A stretch of DNA of 6,108 nucleotides from JBBIRM01 sp964517975 (GTDB taxonomy: Bacteria; Desulfobacterota; BSN033; UBA1163): contig CAZFDM010000116.1 in NCBI GenBank assembly GCA_964517975.1, positions 1 to 6,108 of the forward strand, read 5' to 3'. Position 1 is the stretch's first letter. The number at the start of each line of letters is the position of its first letter. Positions 1 through 6,108 of this stretch are shown here, piece after piece. The notes under the pieces are model-generated. The model did no database searches. It was not told the origin of the DNA and saw only the letters and a list, made by a program, of their open reading frames with translations. The translations under genes and the position numbers were made by a program.

Positions 1-83
1 TGACTATGCTGTGCCAGGGAGACGGAAGAACAAACTAACAAACCCACCACCATGATTCCTAAAACGGATAAAGACTTTTTCAT
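1..83 (-). CDS. Exported protein of unknown function, N-terminal 27 codons only (partial)
   Basis: The reading frame opens with ATG at 83-81 and is still open at the left edge, so only 27 residues are visible. They begin MKKSLSVLGIMVVGLLVC and end SSVSLAQHS. The next codon starts CA, so residue 28 is His or Gln. This is a textbook Sec signal peptide: two lysines, a hydrophobic core at about residues 5-18, and a probable signal peptidase I site after SLA (residues 22-24). Cys18 is preceded by Leu-Leu-Val, which is a poor lipobox, so a lipoprotein is less likely. A perfect AAGGAGGT lies 7 bases upstream, which fixes the start. The gene follows cusA after 101 bases in the same direction and may be co-transcribed with the pump. 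A periplasmic metal-binding or accessory role is a guess from context only; the mature domain is outside the window. Confidence 0.8.
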   Translation of the reverse strand, partial: MKKSLSVLGIMVVGLLVCSSVSLAQHS

Positions 84-90
84 AGTATGA

Positions 91-98
91 ACCTCCTT
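91..98 (-). promoter_or_regulatory. Ribosome binding site of the downstream exported protein
   Basis: The minus strand reads AAGGAGGT, a full anti-16S match, with a 7-base spacer (TCATACT) to the ATG at 83-81. It is the strongest Shine-Dalgarno in the window and is the main support that the truncated frame at the left edge is a real gene. Confidence 0.85.
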
Positions 99-130
99 CT
101 TCTCTAAAAAATTTATGCTTTCATATTTTT

Positions 131-150
131 TATTTTCTTCAAGGAAAATA
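131..150. repeat. Small AT-rich perfect inverted repeat after cusA
   Basis: TATTTTC (131-137) and GAAAATA (144-150) are exact reverse complements around a 6-base loop, between the cusA stop and the next start. The stem has only one G-C pair. On the minus strand it is followed by A-rich sequence, not a T run, so it is not a convincing intrinsic terminator. It could be a weak mRNA structure, or chance in an AT-rich spacer. Confidence 0.3.
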
Positions 151-184
151 GCATCTTTCCATTTCCCTCTGTATCTCCTGGTCT

Positions 185-3100
185 TTAAATTTTCATTTCC
201 GCTGCTTTTAACTTCCCTTTCTTCAAAGTCCTCTCCTTTACCATGGCAAAGATGACGGGGGTAATGATCAGCACATGAATGGTCGAAGTCAAAAGACCCC
301 CGATGATGGGAGCGGCAATGGGCTTCATTACATCCGCACCCACACCTGAAGACCACATGATGGGAACCAGACCGATCAGGGTTGTCCCGACGGTCATTAA
401 CTTCGGGCGGAGCCTGAGGACCGAACCCTCCACCGTGGCCTCGTGGATGTCCTGCTTTGTAATCTCCCCTTTTGCAAGACGTTTGTTTAAAGCCTCGTGA
501 AGATAGATGATCATCACCACACCAGTCTCCACCGCAATCCCATAGAGGGCGATATAACCCACCCAAACCGCCACGCTGAAATTGTATCCGAGGAGATATT
601 GGAGGATGACGCCTCCGGTCATTGCATAGAGAACGGCAACCATCAAGATGATCGATTCTGAAATCGAACGGAAGGTCATATAGAGAAGGATGAAGATAAC
701 AAAAAAGACGATGGGCATCAGGATCTTTAACCGCTCCTTTGCTCTGACCTGAAACTCATGCTGACCACTCCAGGAAAGGGAATACCCTGTCGGAAGTTTC
801 AATTTCTCCTGAATCACCCTCTTCGCCTCCTCTACATATCCACCGATGTCCCTTCCGGTCACATCCACATAGACATAACCGGCGAGCATAGCATCCTCAT
901 CCCGGATCATGGCAGGACCGGTGGTGTGGCTGATCTCTGCCAATTGTCCAAGAGGGATATGGAATACAGAGGGTGAAGAACCAGCCATCGATTGCATCCC
1001 TGAGGCGCCTCCTCCCCTTGCCGGAACCAATATCCTTTTGGTCCTCTCTATATCATCCCGGAGTTCTCTTGGGTAACGGATATTCACGGGATATCGCTTT
1101 CTCCCTTCAACAGTCCAAGTGATATTCATCCCACCCAAAGCAGACTGGATCACCTCCTGCACTTCGGCCACAGTCAGACCATATCGGGCAATCGCTTCTC
1201 GGTTGATCTTAATATCCGTGAAGTATCCCCCTGCCACCCTCTCTGCATAGACGCTTCTCGTTCCAGACACTTCTTTGAGAATGGCCTCAATATGGAGGCC
1301 TATCTCTTCGATCGTCTTTAAATCAGGGCCAGAAATTTTGATCCCCACAGGAGTCCTGATTCCTGTGGTCAGCATATCAATCCTGGCTCGGATGGGCATG
1401 GTCCAGGCATTTTGAAGTCCGGGAAATTGCATCTTTCGATCCATTTCTTCCACGAGCTCTTCGTAGGTAATCCTTCGATGGGTTCCAAGTAGCTTTTCGG
1501 CAAGTGGTCTAAGCCATTCGGGCAGGGATGAATAATCTTTTCTTACCTTTCTCCACTCTTCTCTCGGCTTGAGTTGGACCGTTGTCTCCATCATGCTGAA
1601 AGGAGCCGGGTCCGTAGAGGTCTCTGCACGGCCCGCCTTTCCAAAGACGGTATGAACTTCAGGAAAGCTCTTGAGAATTTTATCTTGAATGGCAAGGAGT
1701 CTTCCTGCCTCGGTGACCGAAATTCCGGGGCTGGTGATGGGCATGTAGAAGATCGTCCCCTCGTAGAGGGGGGGCATGAACTCGCTTCCGATCCTGAGTA
1801 ACAGAATGACGCTCAAAGGAATGATGAGAAAATTGATGAATAGTGCTATCTTCTTGAATCTCAAAACAAAGTGGATGACAGGTTCATAGAACCATCGAAA
1901 GAATCTTGAGATCGGATTCTCGGCTTCGGGTTTGAGGCGTTTTCCTTTTAAAAAGAAGGTCATTAAGACGGGAACAAGCGTGATCGCCAGAATCGAAGAG
2001 GCCGCCATTGCAAAGGTCTTGGTAAAGGCGAGGGGACGGAAAAGCCTTCCCTCTTGAGCCTCAAGCATGAAGACAGGGATAAAGGAGATGATAATAATAA
2101 TCAGAGAGAAGAAGATGCCCCGCCCCACCTGCTGACACGCCCGGATAATAGTGGCTCTGCTATCCTTTCGGTCTTCCTCCTTGCCCTCTGAGAGATGGCG
2201 ATAGCCGTTCTCCACCATGACGATCGAAGCGTCCACAAGCACGCCGATGGAGAGGGCAATTCCTCCAAGTGACATGATGTTCGATGTCAGTTTTAAAAAA
2301 TACATGGGGATAAACGATGCAATCACAGCGATCGGTAATGCAAAAATGGGAACAAATGCAGAACGAAAATGGAGAAGAAAAATGATGATGACCAAACTGA
2401 CTACGACGATCTCGATGAGGAGCGTTTTCTGGAGATTAGCAATGGAGAGCCGAATAAGTTCAGAACGATCATAAGTGGTGACCACCTTCACTCCTTCTGG
2501 AAATCCAGGGCTGATTTCTTCTATCTTCTTTTTAACGCGATCGATTACTTGGAGAGCATTTTCCCCAAATCGCATCACCACGATCCCACCAACCACTTCT
2601 CCCTTCCCATCCAACTCCACTATGCCTCTTCGAATCTCAGGACCAAGGCTTACCTGAGCAATGTCTTGAAGAAGGATTGGGGTTCCCTGACGACTGCGAA
2701 CCACGATCTTCTGGATATCTTCGATTGATTTAATGTATCCACGTCCCCTCACCATATATTCCCTGCCACCGAATTCAAGAAGCCTTCCCTCCACATCCGC
2801 ATTCGACATTCTAACTCGCTCCATCACTTCTCTGAGAGAAATCCCATAGGCTGACATCCGATTGGGATCGACATGAATTTGGTACTGTTTGACAAACCCT
2901 CCCACACTGGCGACCTCTGCCACTCCCTCCACACTGGCCAAGGCATAGCGGAGATACCAATCCTGAAGGGTTCTCAAGTCAGCAAGATTATGTTTACCAC
3001 TGTCATCCACCAAGGCATAGGTATAGACCCATCCTACTCCACTAGCATCGGGTCCGAGCCCTGGGTTGACCCCTTCTGGAAGCCTTCCAGAGATCTGTTG

Positions 3101-3442
3101 CAAATATTCCAAAACTCTTGACCTGGCCCAATAGATATCTGTCCCATCTTCGAAAATTACATAAACATAGGAGAATCCAAAGTCAGAAAATCCCCTCACG
3201 GTCCTCACTTTGGGCACTGAGATCAGAGCGGAAACAATAGGATAGGTTACCTGATCCTCAATGAGATCCGGACTTCTTCCCTCCCATGGGGTATAGACAA
3301 TCACCTGGACATCAGAAATGTCTGGAACGGCATCAAGAGGGATATGCTGGATCGAATAGACCCCTCCCAACATCACCAGAAGAACGACGGTGAAAACTAA
3401 GAACCGGTTCTTCGCGCAAATCTCAATAATCTTTTCGATCAT
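185..3442 (-). CDS. cusA: CusA-type heavy-metal RND efflux transporter (Cu(I)/Ag(I) class), proton antiporter
   Basis: Inner-membrane pump of the HME-RND family, working as a trimer that takes Cu(I)/Ag(I) from periplasm or cytoplasm and drives it into the CusB/CusC duct using the proton gradient. The 1085 residues are full length for the family. TM1 is at about 14-32, followed by the first periplasmic domain with family blocks IPLDAVPDISDVQV (34-47), GFSDFGFSYVYVIFEDGTD (84-102) and GPDASGVGW (130-138). TM2-TM6 lie at about 338-497, TM7 at 530-549, the second periplasmic domain to about 900, and TM8-TM12 at about 906-1067. The TM4 relay acids are D404 and E411. The three-methionine metal site of E. 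coli CusA is matched by M567 (FYM), M617 (FSMMETT) and M690 (ARIDM); from memory, CzcA-type pumps lack these. The transmembrane methionines M390, M409, M479, M494 and M1016 also match. Residue 270 is Ile and residue 402 Leu where E. coli, as recalled, has Met. The start is fixed by AAAGGGAG 6 bases upstream and by the typical MIEKIIE opening. Metal choice is inferred, not shown. Confidence 0.95.
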   Translation of the reverse strand: MIEKIIEICAKNRFLVFTVVLLVMLGGVYSIQHIPLDAVPDISDVQVIVYTPWEGRSPDLIEDQVTYPIVSALISVPKVRTVRGFSDFGFSYVYVIFEDGTDIYWARSRVLEYLQQISGRLPEGVNPGLGPDASGVGWVYTYALVDDSGKHNLADLRTLQDWYLRYALASVEGVAEVASVGGFVKQYQIHVDPNRMSAYGISLREVMERVRMSNADVEGRLLEFGGREYMVRGRGYIKSIEDIQKIVVRSRQGTPILLQDIAQVSLGPEIRRGIVELDGKGEVVGGIVVMRFGENALQVIDRVKKKIEEISPGFPEGVKVVTTYDRSELIRLSIANLQKTLLIEIVVVSLVIIIFLLHFRSAFVPIFALPIAVIASFIPMYFLKLTSNIMSLGGIALSIGVLVDASIVMVENGYRHLSEGKEEDRKDSRATIIRACQQVGRGIFFSLIIIIISFIPVFMLEAQEGRLFRPLAFTKTFAMAASSILAITLVPVLMTFFLKGKRLKPEAENPISRFFRWFYEPVIHFVLRFKKIALFINFLIIPLSVILLLRIGSEFMPPLYEGTIFYMPITSPGISVTEAGRLLAIQDKILKSFPEVHTVFGKAGRAETSTDPAPFSMMETTVQLKPREEWRKVRKDYSSLPEWLRPLAEKLLGTHRRITYEELVEEMDRKMQFPGLQNAWTMPIRARIDMLTTGIRTPVGIKISGPDLKTIEEIGLHIEAILKEVSGTRSVYAERVAGGYFTDIKINREAIARYGLTVAEVQEVIQSALGGMNITWTVEGRKRYPVNIRYPRELRDDIERTKRILVPARGGGASGMQSMAGSSPSVFHIPLGQLAEISHTTGPAMIRDEDAMLAGYVYVDVTGRDIGGYVEEAKRVIQEKLKLPTGYSLSWSGQHEFQVRAKERLKILMPIVFFVIFILLYMTFRSISESIILMVAVLYAMTGGVILQYLLGYNFSVAVWVGYIALYGIAVETGVVMIIYLHEALNKRLAKGEITKQDIHEATVEGSVLRLRPKLMTVGTTLIGLVPIMWSSGVGADVMKPIAAPIIGGLLTSTIHVLIITPVIFAMVKERTLKKGKLKAAEMKI

Positions 3443-3448
3443 AACGGA

Positions 3449-3456
3449 CTCCCTTT
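3449..3456 (-). promoter_or_regulatory. Ribosome binding site of cusA
   Basis: The minus strand reads AAAGGGAG, separated by 6 bases (TCCGTT) from the cusA ATG at 3442-3440. It lets cusA be translated independently of cusB, as needed given the 258-base gap between them. Confidence 0.75.
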
Positions 3457-3517
3457 AGGGTTTTAGGCGTTTAGAAATGAAATTGCACTCAAAATGGTTT
3501 GCCATAGAGCATTTTAA

Positions 3518-3646
3518 AATCCGAATCACGAAATCCGAAATTCGAAACAATCTCAAATGTTCTAAATCCAAAACTTCAAGACTTTTTCGTTTCGGACATT
3601 TGAACATTTCGATTTCGGATTTGTTTCGGATTTCGATATTCGGATT
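3518..3646. repeat. Degenerate long inverted repeat (intergenic hairpin/MITE-like element) between cusB and cusA
   Basis: The outer arms 3518-3540 and 3624-3646 are reverse complements at 21 of 23 positions. They share AATCCGAAT and CGAAATCCGAAA, with a two-base mismatch between these words. An inner pair AAATGTTC (3555-3562) / GAACATTT (3602-3609) is exact. A further pair CCAAAAC (3568-3574) / GTTTCGG (3589-3595) differs by one G-T type pair. The 14-base tip is 3575-3588. The unpaired middle of each arm carries the same kind of words (ATTCGAAAC, CGGATTT) out of register. The element holds no transposase and no credible gene. Its base pattern is quite unlike the flanking genes. Transcribed within the operon, it would give a long mRNA hairpin just before cusA. 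Dispersed repeats of this AATCCGAAA style are, from memory, frequent in genomes of uncultured bacteria. Mobility is inferred. Confidence 0.75.
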
Positions 3647-3664
3647 TCGAATTTCTTAACCTCC

Positions 3665-3699
3665 AAAAACCTACTTTGCTCCGGCTAGGCCAGATTAGG
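3665..3699 (-). terminator. Possible weak terminator or attenuator just after cusB
   Basis: On the minus strand, immediately after the cusB stop, UCUGGC (3694-3689) pairs with GCCGGA (3685-3680) around a CUA loop, including one G-U pair. CCUA (3699-3696) can pair with UAGG (3673-3670) below it, with an internal loop. Five T residues follow at 3669-3665. The stem is imperfect and the T run short, so partial read-through into cusA would be expected. A chance hairpin is also possible. Confidence 0.35.
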
Positions 3700-3700
3700 A

Positions 3701-4933
3701 TTAATGGGCGTGGCCCGGAGCGCCTACAGCCTCCTTGAACTTCGATTCGGAGTCAATAAGAAAGTTGGCGCTTGTCACCACCCTCTCTCCTGCTTTTAGG
3801 CCTTTAATGATCTCATAGTAATCATCCACTTTCGCCCCCACCATTACCTCTCTCGGTTCAAAATAGCCATTGCCCTTATCCACAATGGCCATCTGCCTGA
3901 GACCGGTATCAATAATTGCCCCTTCGGGCACAACCAGCCTTCTTCCCAAGTGAACCTTGATTTCAACATTTGCATACATCTCTGGTTTTAGTTTTCCATG
4001 GGGATTGGGAAATTCAAATCTCACCTTTGCTGTTCGAGTATTGGGATCCAGAGAGGGATAGATATAGATCGCCTTTCCGGTAAAGGTCTCTCCCTGAAGA
4101 TAGGAAAGCTGGATCGCCGCCTGCTGTCCTACTCTGATAAAGGGAAGTTCATATTCGTAGATATCCGCATAGAGCCATACCACTGAGAGATCAGCAATTT
4201 TAAACAGTGCCATCCCAGGCATGACATTCATTCCTTTGTAGGCCATCTTTTCAAGGACAAATCCAGTAAAAGGAGAATAGAGAGTGAGTGTCTTTTGGGC
4301 CTGTCCGCTCTCTTCAATGGCTTTGATCTGATCATCGCTTATATCCCATAACTTAAGACGACGTTTTGCAGATTCTGCCAAAGAATTACCACTTTCTGCT
4401 ACTTCCGGAAATGGACTCTTTATAAGATCTTTTCTTGCGCGAAGGGCAATAAGATATTCTTCTTGAGTAGAGACCAATTCTGGGCTATAGATTGTAAGAA
4501 GAGGTTCTCCCTTTTTAACAAACCTTCCTGTGAAATCCACATAGAGGTCTTCAATCCACCCCCCAATTTTTGGAGAAACTGTGACTACCTTCCTCTCGTC
4601 ATAATCCACCCTCCCCACAGTTCGAATCACCTTCTCAAGAGGTCTCATTTCTACTATCCCAAATTTGACTCCAATCAATTGCTGACGTTCAGGTGTAATC
4701 TGGACCGTCCCGGGAGTGACTTCCTTCATTTTCCCCTCTTTCTGGATTGATTCCAGGGTCAATCCCTTCATTTCTTCCATGAGATCATTCTTTTTTGTCA
4801 AACCTGTCTTCTTTTCCTCTTGTTTAACCCCTTCGTTATAGACCTCTCTATGGGACCCTGTCTTTTCTGCTTTTTGACACCCCAATATCAAAAAAATCAG
4901 GATAAACCACGAAATATATTTTAATCTTTTCAT
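3701..4933 (-). CDS. cusB: CusB-type periplasmic adaptor (membrane fusion) lipoprotein
   Basis: Adaptor that links the CusA pump to the outer-membrane channel and, in E. coli, hands Cu(I)/Ag(I) to CusA. The 410 residues start with a lipoprotein signal peptide: MKRLK, a hydrophobic core at 6-17, and ILGC with the acylated Cys19. A charged flexible linker at about 20-72 follows. Next come the first half of the barrel-sandwich domain (about 95-150, with RTVGRVDYDERKVVTVSPK and VKKGEPLLTIYSPELVS), a short helical hairpin (about 152-213), the second barrel-sandwich half (SPFTGFVLEK to KIADLSVVW, about 220-253), the beta-barrel (about 254-330) and the membrane-proximal domain (about 331-400). The tail ends GHAH. 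Methionines M52, M55 and M69 in the linker recall the methionine metal site of E. coli CusB. The YTCPMHP-type heavy-metal-binding domain found in many CusB proteins is absent. The start ATG overlaps the channel stop (ATGA), with GGGGGGAAGG just upstream. Very secure as an adaptor; the symbol rests on pairing with CusA. Confidence 0.92.
   Translation of the reverse strand: MKRLKYISWFILIFLILGCQKAEKTGSHREVYNEGVKQEEKKTGLTKKNDLMEEMKGLTLESIQKEGKMKEVTPGTVQITPERQQLIGVKFGIVEMRPLEKVIRTVGRVDYDERKVVTVSPKIGGWIEDLYVDFTGRFVKKGEPLLTIYSPELVSTQEEYLIALRARKDLIKSPFPEVAESGNSLAESAKRRLKLWDISDDQIKAIEESGQAQKTLTLYSPFTGFVLEKMAYKGMNVMPGMALFKIADLSVVWLYADIYEYELPFIRVGQQAAIQLSYLQGETFTGKAIYIYPSLDPNTRTAKVRFEFPNPHGKLKPEMYANVEIKVHLGRRLVVPEGAIIDTGLRQMAIVDKGNGYFEPREVMVGAKVDDYYEIIKGLKAGERVVTSANFLIDSESKFKEAVGAPGHAH
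4930..4933 (-). promoter_or_regulatory. ATGA stop/start overlap coupling channel and adaptor genes
   Basis: The four minus-strand bases ATGA hold both the adaptor ATG (4933-4931) and the channel TGA (4932-4930). The purine-rich stretch GGGGGGAAGGAAG at 4946-4934, which lies inside the last channel codons, serves as ribosome binding site. This arrangement is typical of translational coupling in one operon. Confidence 0.8.
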
Positions 4934-6108
4934 CTTCCTTCCCCCCTTTGAAAGATCTCTTTTCCAACAAGCGCCTCTAAATTTGCCATATTCTTTTCAT
5001 ACTCTGTGAGTGCAAGATAGTACTCTAACTCATATTTATAAAGAGTCATCTGGCTATCCAGAAGCGTCATAAAATCCACCTTCCCTACTCTATAAGCACT
5101 CATGGCTGAACTTACCTGAAGGTTTGCCTGCGGGATGATACCTGTTTTATAAAGTTCTATCTGCCTCTCAGTTCGCTGAAGCATTGAGGCCATATCCGTG
5201 ATCATAAAAAATATCTCATTCCTCATTGCTCGATATTGAGCCTCAACGCTCTGGATATCTGCCTTTGTCTCTGCCACCTTTCTATCTTGTTTCGATTTAT
5301 AGAAGATGGGGATATTTATCTCCATCATCCCTGTCAACATATCCCTTCGTTTCATTTCTGGGCTATTATCCCTCTGACCATAAGCAAACTTTACGGTTAA
5401 ATCAGGATAATATTCCCTTTTGGCAAGTTCATAGGCCTTTTGTTTTGCTTCAATTATCTTCTTCATCCCTTGTAAAGTGGGATTAATATCCACCGCCATT
5501 TTTTGAAGTTCTTCCATAGATAATGGGATCTTTCTGAACTGGACCTCTTCTGGTCTTCCGATCGAACTTTCGGGTGGGCGATTTAAGAGGGCGATTAGCT
5601 TTGCCTCGAGTGCTTTTCTTTTTTGGGCCAACATGATCAATTCATCAACCATTTTTGAAACTTCTATATGTGCCTTAATGACATCTTGTTGTATCGCCAT
5701 TCCTACCCCATACTGGGTTTCTGCAATTTTTACAAAATTCTCAAGAATCTCTTTATTTCTCTGAGTGATTTCCATCGATCGATAATTGTTGGATAGATCA
5801 AAATAGGTGGATTTCACCTCTTTAATAATCTTATTTGCTTTCTCATGAATTTCACTTAAGACTGCCTCTGCCTCCTTTTCAGCCATCTCCCCCATCAATC
5901 TCCTCTTTCCAAAAAGGGGAAACATCTGTGATATTGAAATCTCTTTCATCGTCATATCTTCATCCCTAAAACTGAAATTTGTAGGAAGGCTGATGATTCC
6001 GAAACCTAACATCGGATCAGGAAGTGCACGGGCTTGAGGAATCTTCTCTTTAAAGACTTCCCATTTCTTTTTCGAGGCAAGGATTTCAGGATTATTCTGA
6101 AGGGCCTC
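4930..6108 (-). CDS. cusC: Outer-membrane efflux channel, TolC/CusC family (5' end outside window)
   Basis: Outer-membrane exit duct of the pump, a trimer with a beta-barrel and a long alpha-helical periplasmic tunnel (outer membrane efflux protein family). The frame is open to the right edge, so 392 residues plus the stop are visible. The true start and signal peptide, probably a few dozen residues, are missing. The visible part begins EALQNNPEILASKKKWEVFK and continues IPQARALPDPMLGFG, the usual N-terminal block of this family. The internal Met at 6012-6010 is therefore not the start. ISQMFPLFGKRRL follows, then two long helical repeats rich in Lys, Glu and Ala, including a YYPDLTVKFAYGQRD strand and a closing VGKVDFMTLLDSQMTLY block. 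The gene lies first of the three visible pump genes and overlaps the adaptor by ATGA. The family is secure; the symbol reflects operon context and is tentative, since such channels are poorly told apart by substrate. Confidence 0.9.
   Translation of the reverse strand, partial: EALQNNPEILASKKKWEVFKEKIPQARALPDPMLGFGIISLPTNFSFRDEDMTMKEISISQMFPLFGKRRLMGEMAEKEAEAVLSEIHEKANKIIKEVKSTYFDLSNNYRSMEITQRNKEILENFVKIAETQYGVGMAIQQDVIKAHIEVSKMVDELIMLAQKRKALEAKLIALLNRPPESSIGRPEEVQFRKIPLSMEELQKMAVDINPTLQGMKKIIEAKQKAYELAKREYYPDLTVKFAYGQRDNSPEMKRRDMLTGMMEINIPIFYKSKQDRKVAETKADIQSVEAQYRAMRNEIFFMITDMASMLQRTERQIELYKTGIIPQANLQVSSAMSAYRVGKVDFMTLLDSQMTLYKYELEYYLALTEYEKNMANLEALVGKEIFQRGEGR

Noticed and set aside
112..142. 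Possible minus-strand promoter (TTGAAG and CATAAA) before the exported protein gene
   Set aside because: The spacing is 19 bases, the -10 matches 4 of 6 positions, and the region is A/T-rich, so chance matches are expected.
2369..2728. Plus-strand 119-codon open frame, and other plus-strand frames within the three pump genes
   Set aside because: They lie antisense to strongly conserved coding sequence, have no ribosome binding sites and show no domain-like composition. They are shadows of cusA, cusB and the channel gene.
3454..3474. TTTAGG-like near-tandem words before cusA (telomere-like look)
   Set aside because: There are only three imperfect copies of TTTAG in about 20 bases, with no further periodicity. 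Probably chance.
3455..3505. Minus-strand 16-codon frame (MANHFECNFISKRLKP) ending next to the cusA ribosome binding site
   Set aside because: The position would suit a leader peptide, but there is no Shine-Dalgarno before its ATG and frames this short arise by chance.
3477..3659. Plus-strand 60-codon open frame with repeated RISIFGFRIS-like residues
   Set aside because: It is the translation of the AATCCGAAA/TTTCGGATT repeat, has no ribosome binding site and shows only low-complexity residues. Such frames are a known annotation artefact.
4941..4946. Run of six G (minus strand) at the end of the channel gene as a phase-variation tract
   Set aside because: It is too short to suggest slippage, would change only the last few residues, and is explained by its role in the adaptor ribosome binding site.

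Overview
The window carries the main part of one minus-strand operon for a tripartite RND-type heavy-metal efflux pump of the copper/silver (Cus) kind. In transcription order (right to left) it holds: an outer-membrane TolC/CusC-type channel whose 5' end lies beyond the right edge (6108..4930); a CusB-type periplasmic adaptor lipoprotein (4933..3701); a 258-base gap occupied largely by a degenerate inverted-repeat element (3518-3646); a full-length CusA-type inner-membrane transporter of 1085 residues (3442..185); and the first 27 codons of a small exported protein that runs off the left edge (83..1). No gene on the plus strand is convincing, and no tRNA, rRNA, CRISPR array or transposase is visible.

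How the genes work together: CusA is the proton-driven pump, CusB bridges the periplasm, and the TolC-like protein forms the outer-membrane exit duct. The channel stop and adaptor start overlap as ATGA, so these two are probably translationally coupled. CusA carries three methionines at the positions of the E. coli CusA Cu(I)/Ag(I) site (M567, M617, M690) and the acidic pair of the TM4 proton relay (D404, E411). This favours monovalent Cu/Ag export over Zn/Co/Cd export. No CusF-like metallochaperone gene and no regulator gene is visible. The exported protein after cusA is the only candidate accessory protein in view.

The most unusual part is the cusB-cusA gap. It contains a hairpin followed by a T run just after the cusB stop, an isolated GGAGG, and then an AT-rich inverted repeat of about 130 bp built from AATCCGAAA/TTTCGGATT words. 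Repeats of this look are, from memory, common as dispersed intergenic elements in genomes of uncultured Desulfobacterota, Nitrospirota and similar phyla.

Organism: a Gram-negative (diderm) bacterium, shown by the outer-membrane channel and the lipoprotein adaptor. Moderate base composition, AGG/AGA arginine codons, strong GGAGG-type ribosome binding sites and the repeat style suggest an environmental Desulfobacterota/Nitrospirota-like lineage. That placement is a weak inference. The pump itself is a well-known system. I do not see evidence here for a wholly undescribed one.
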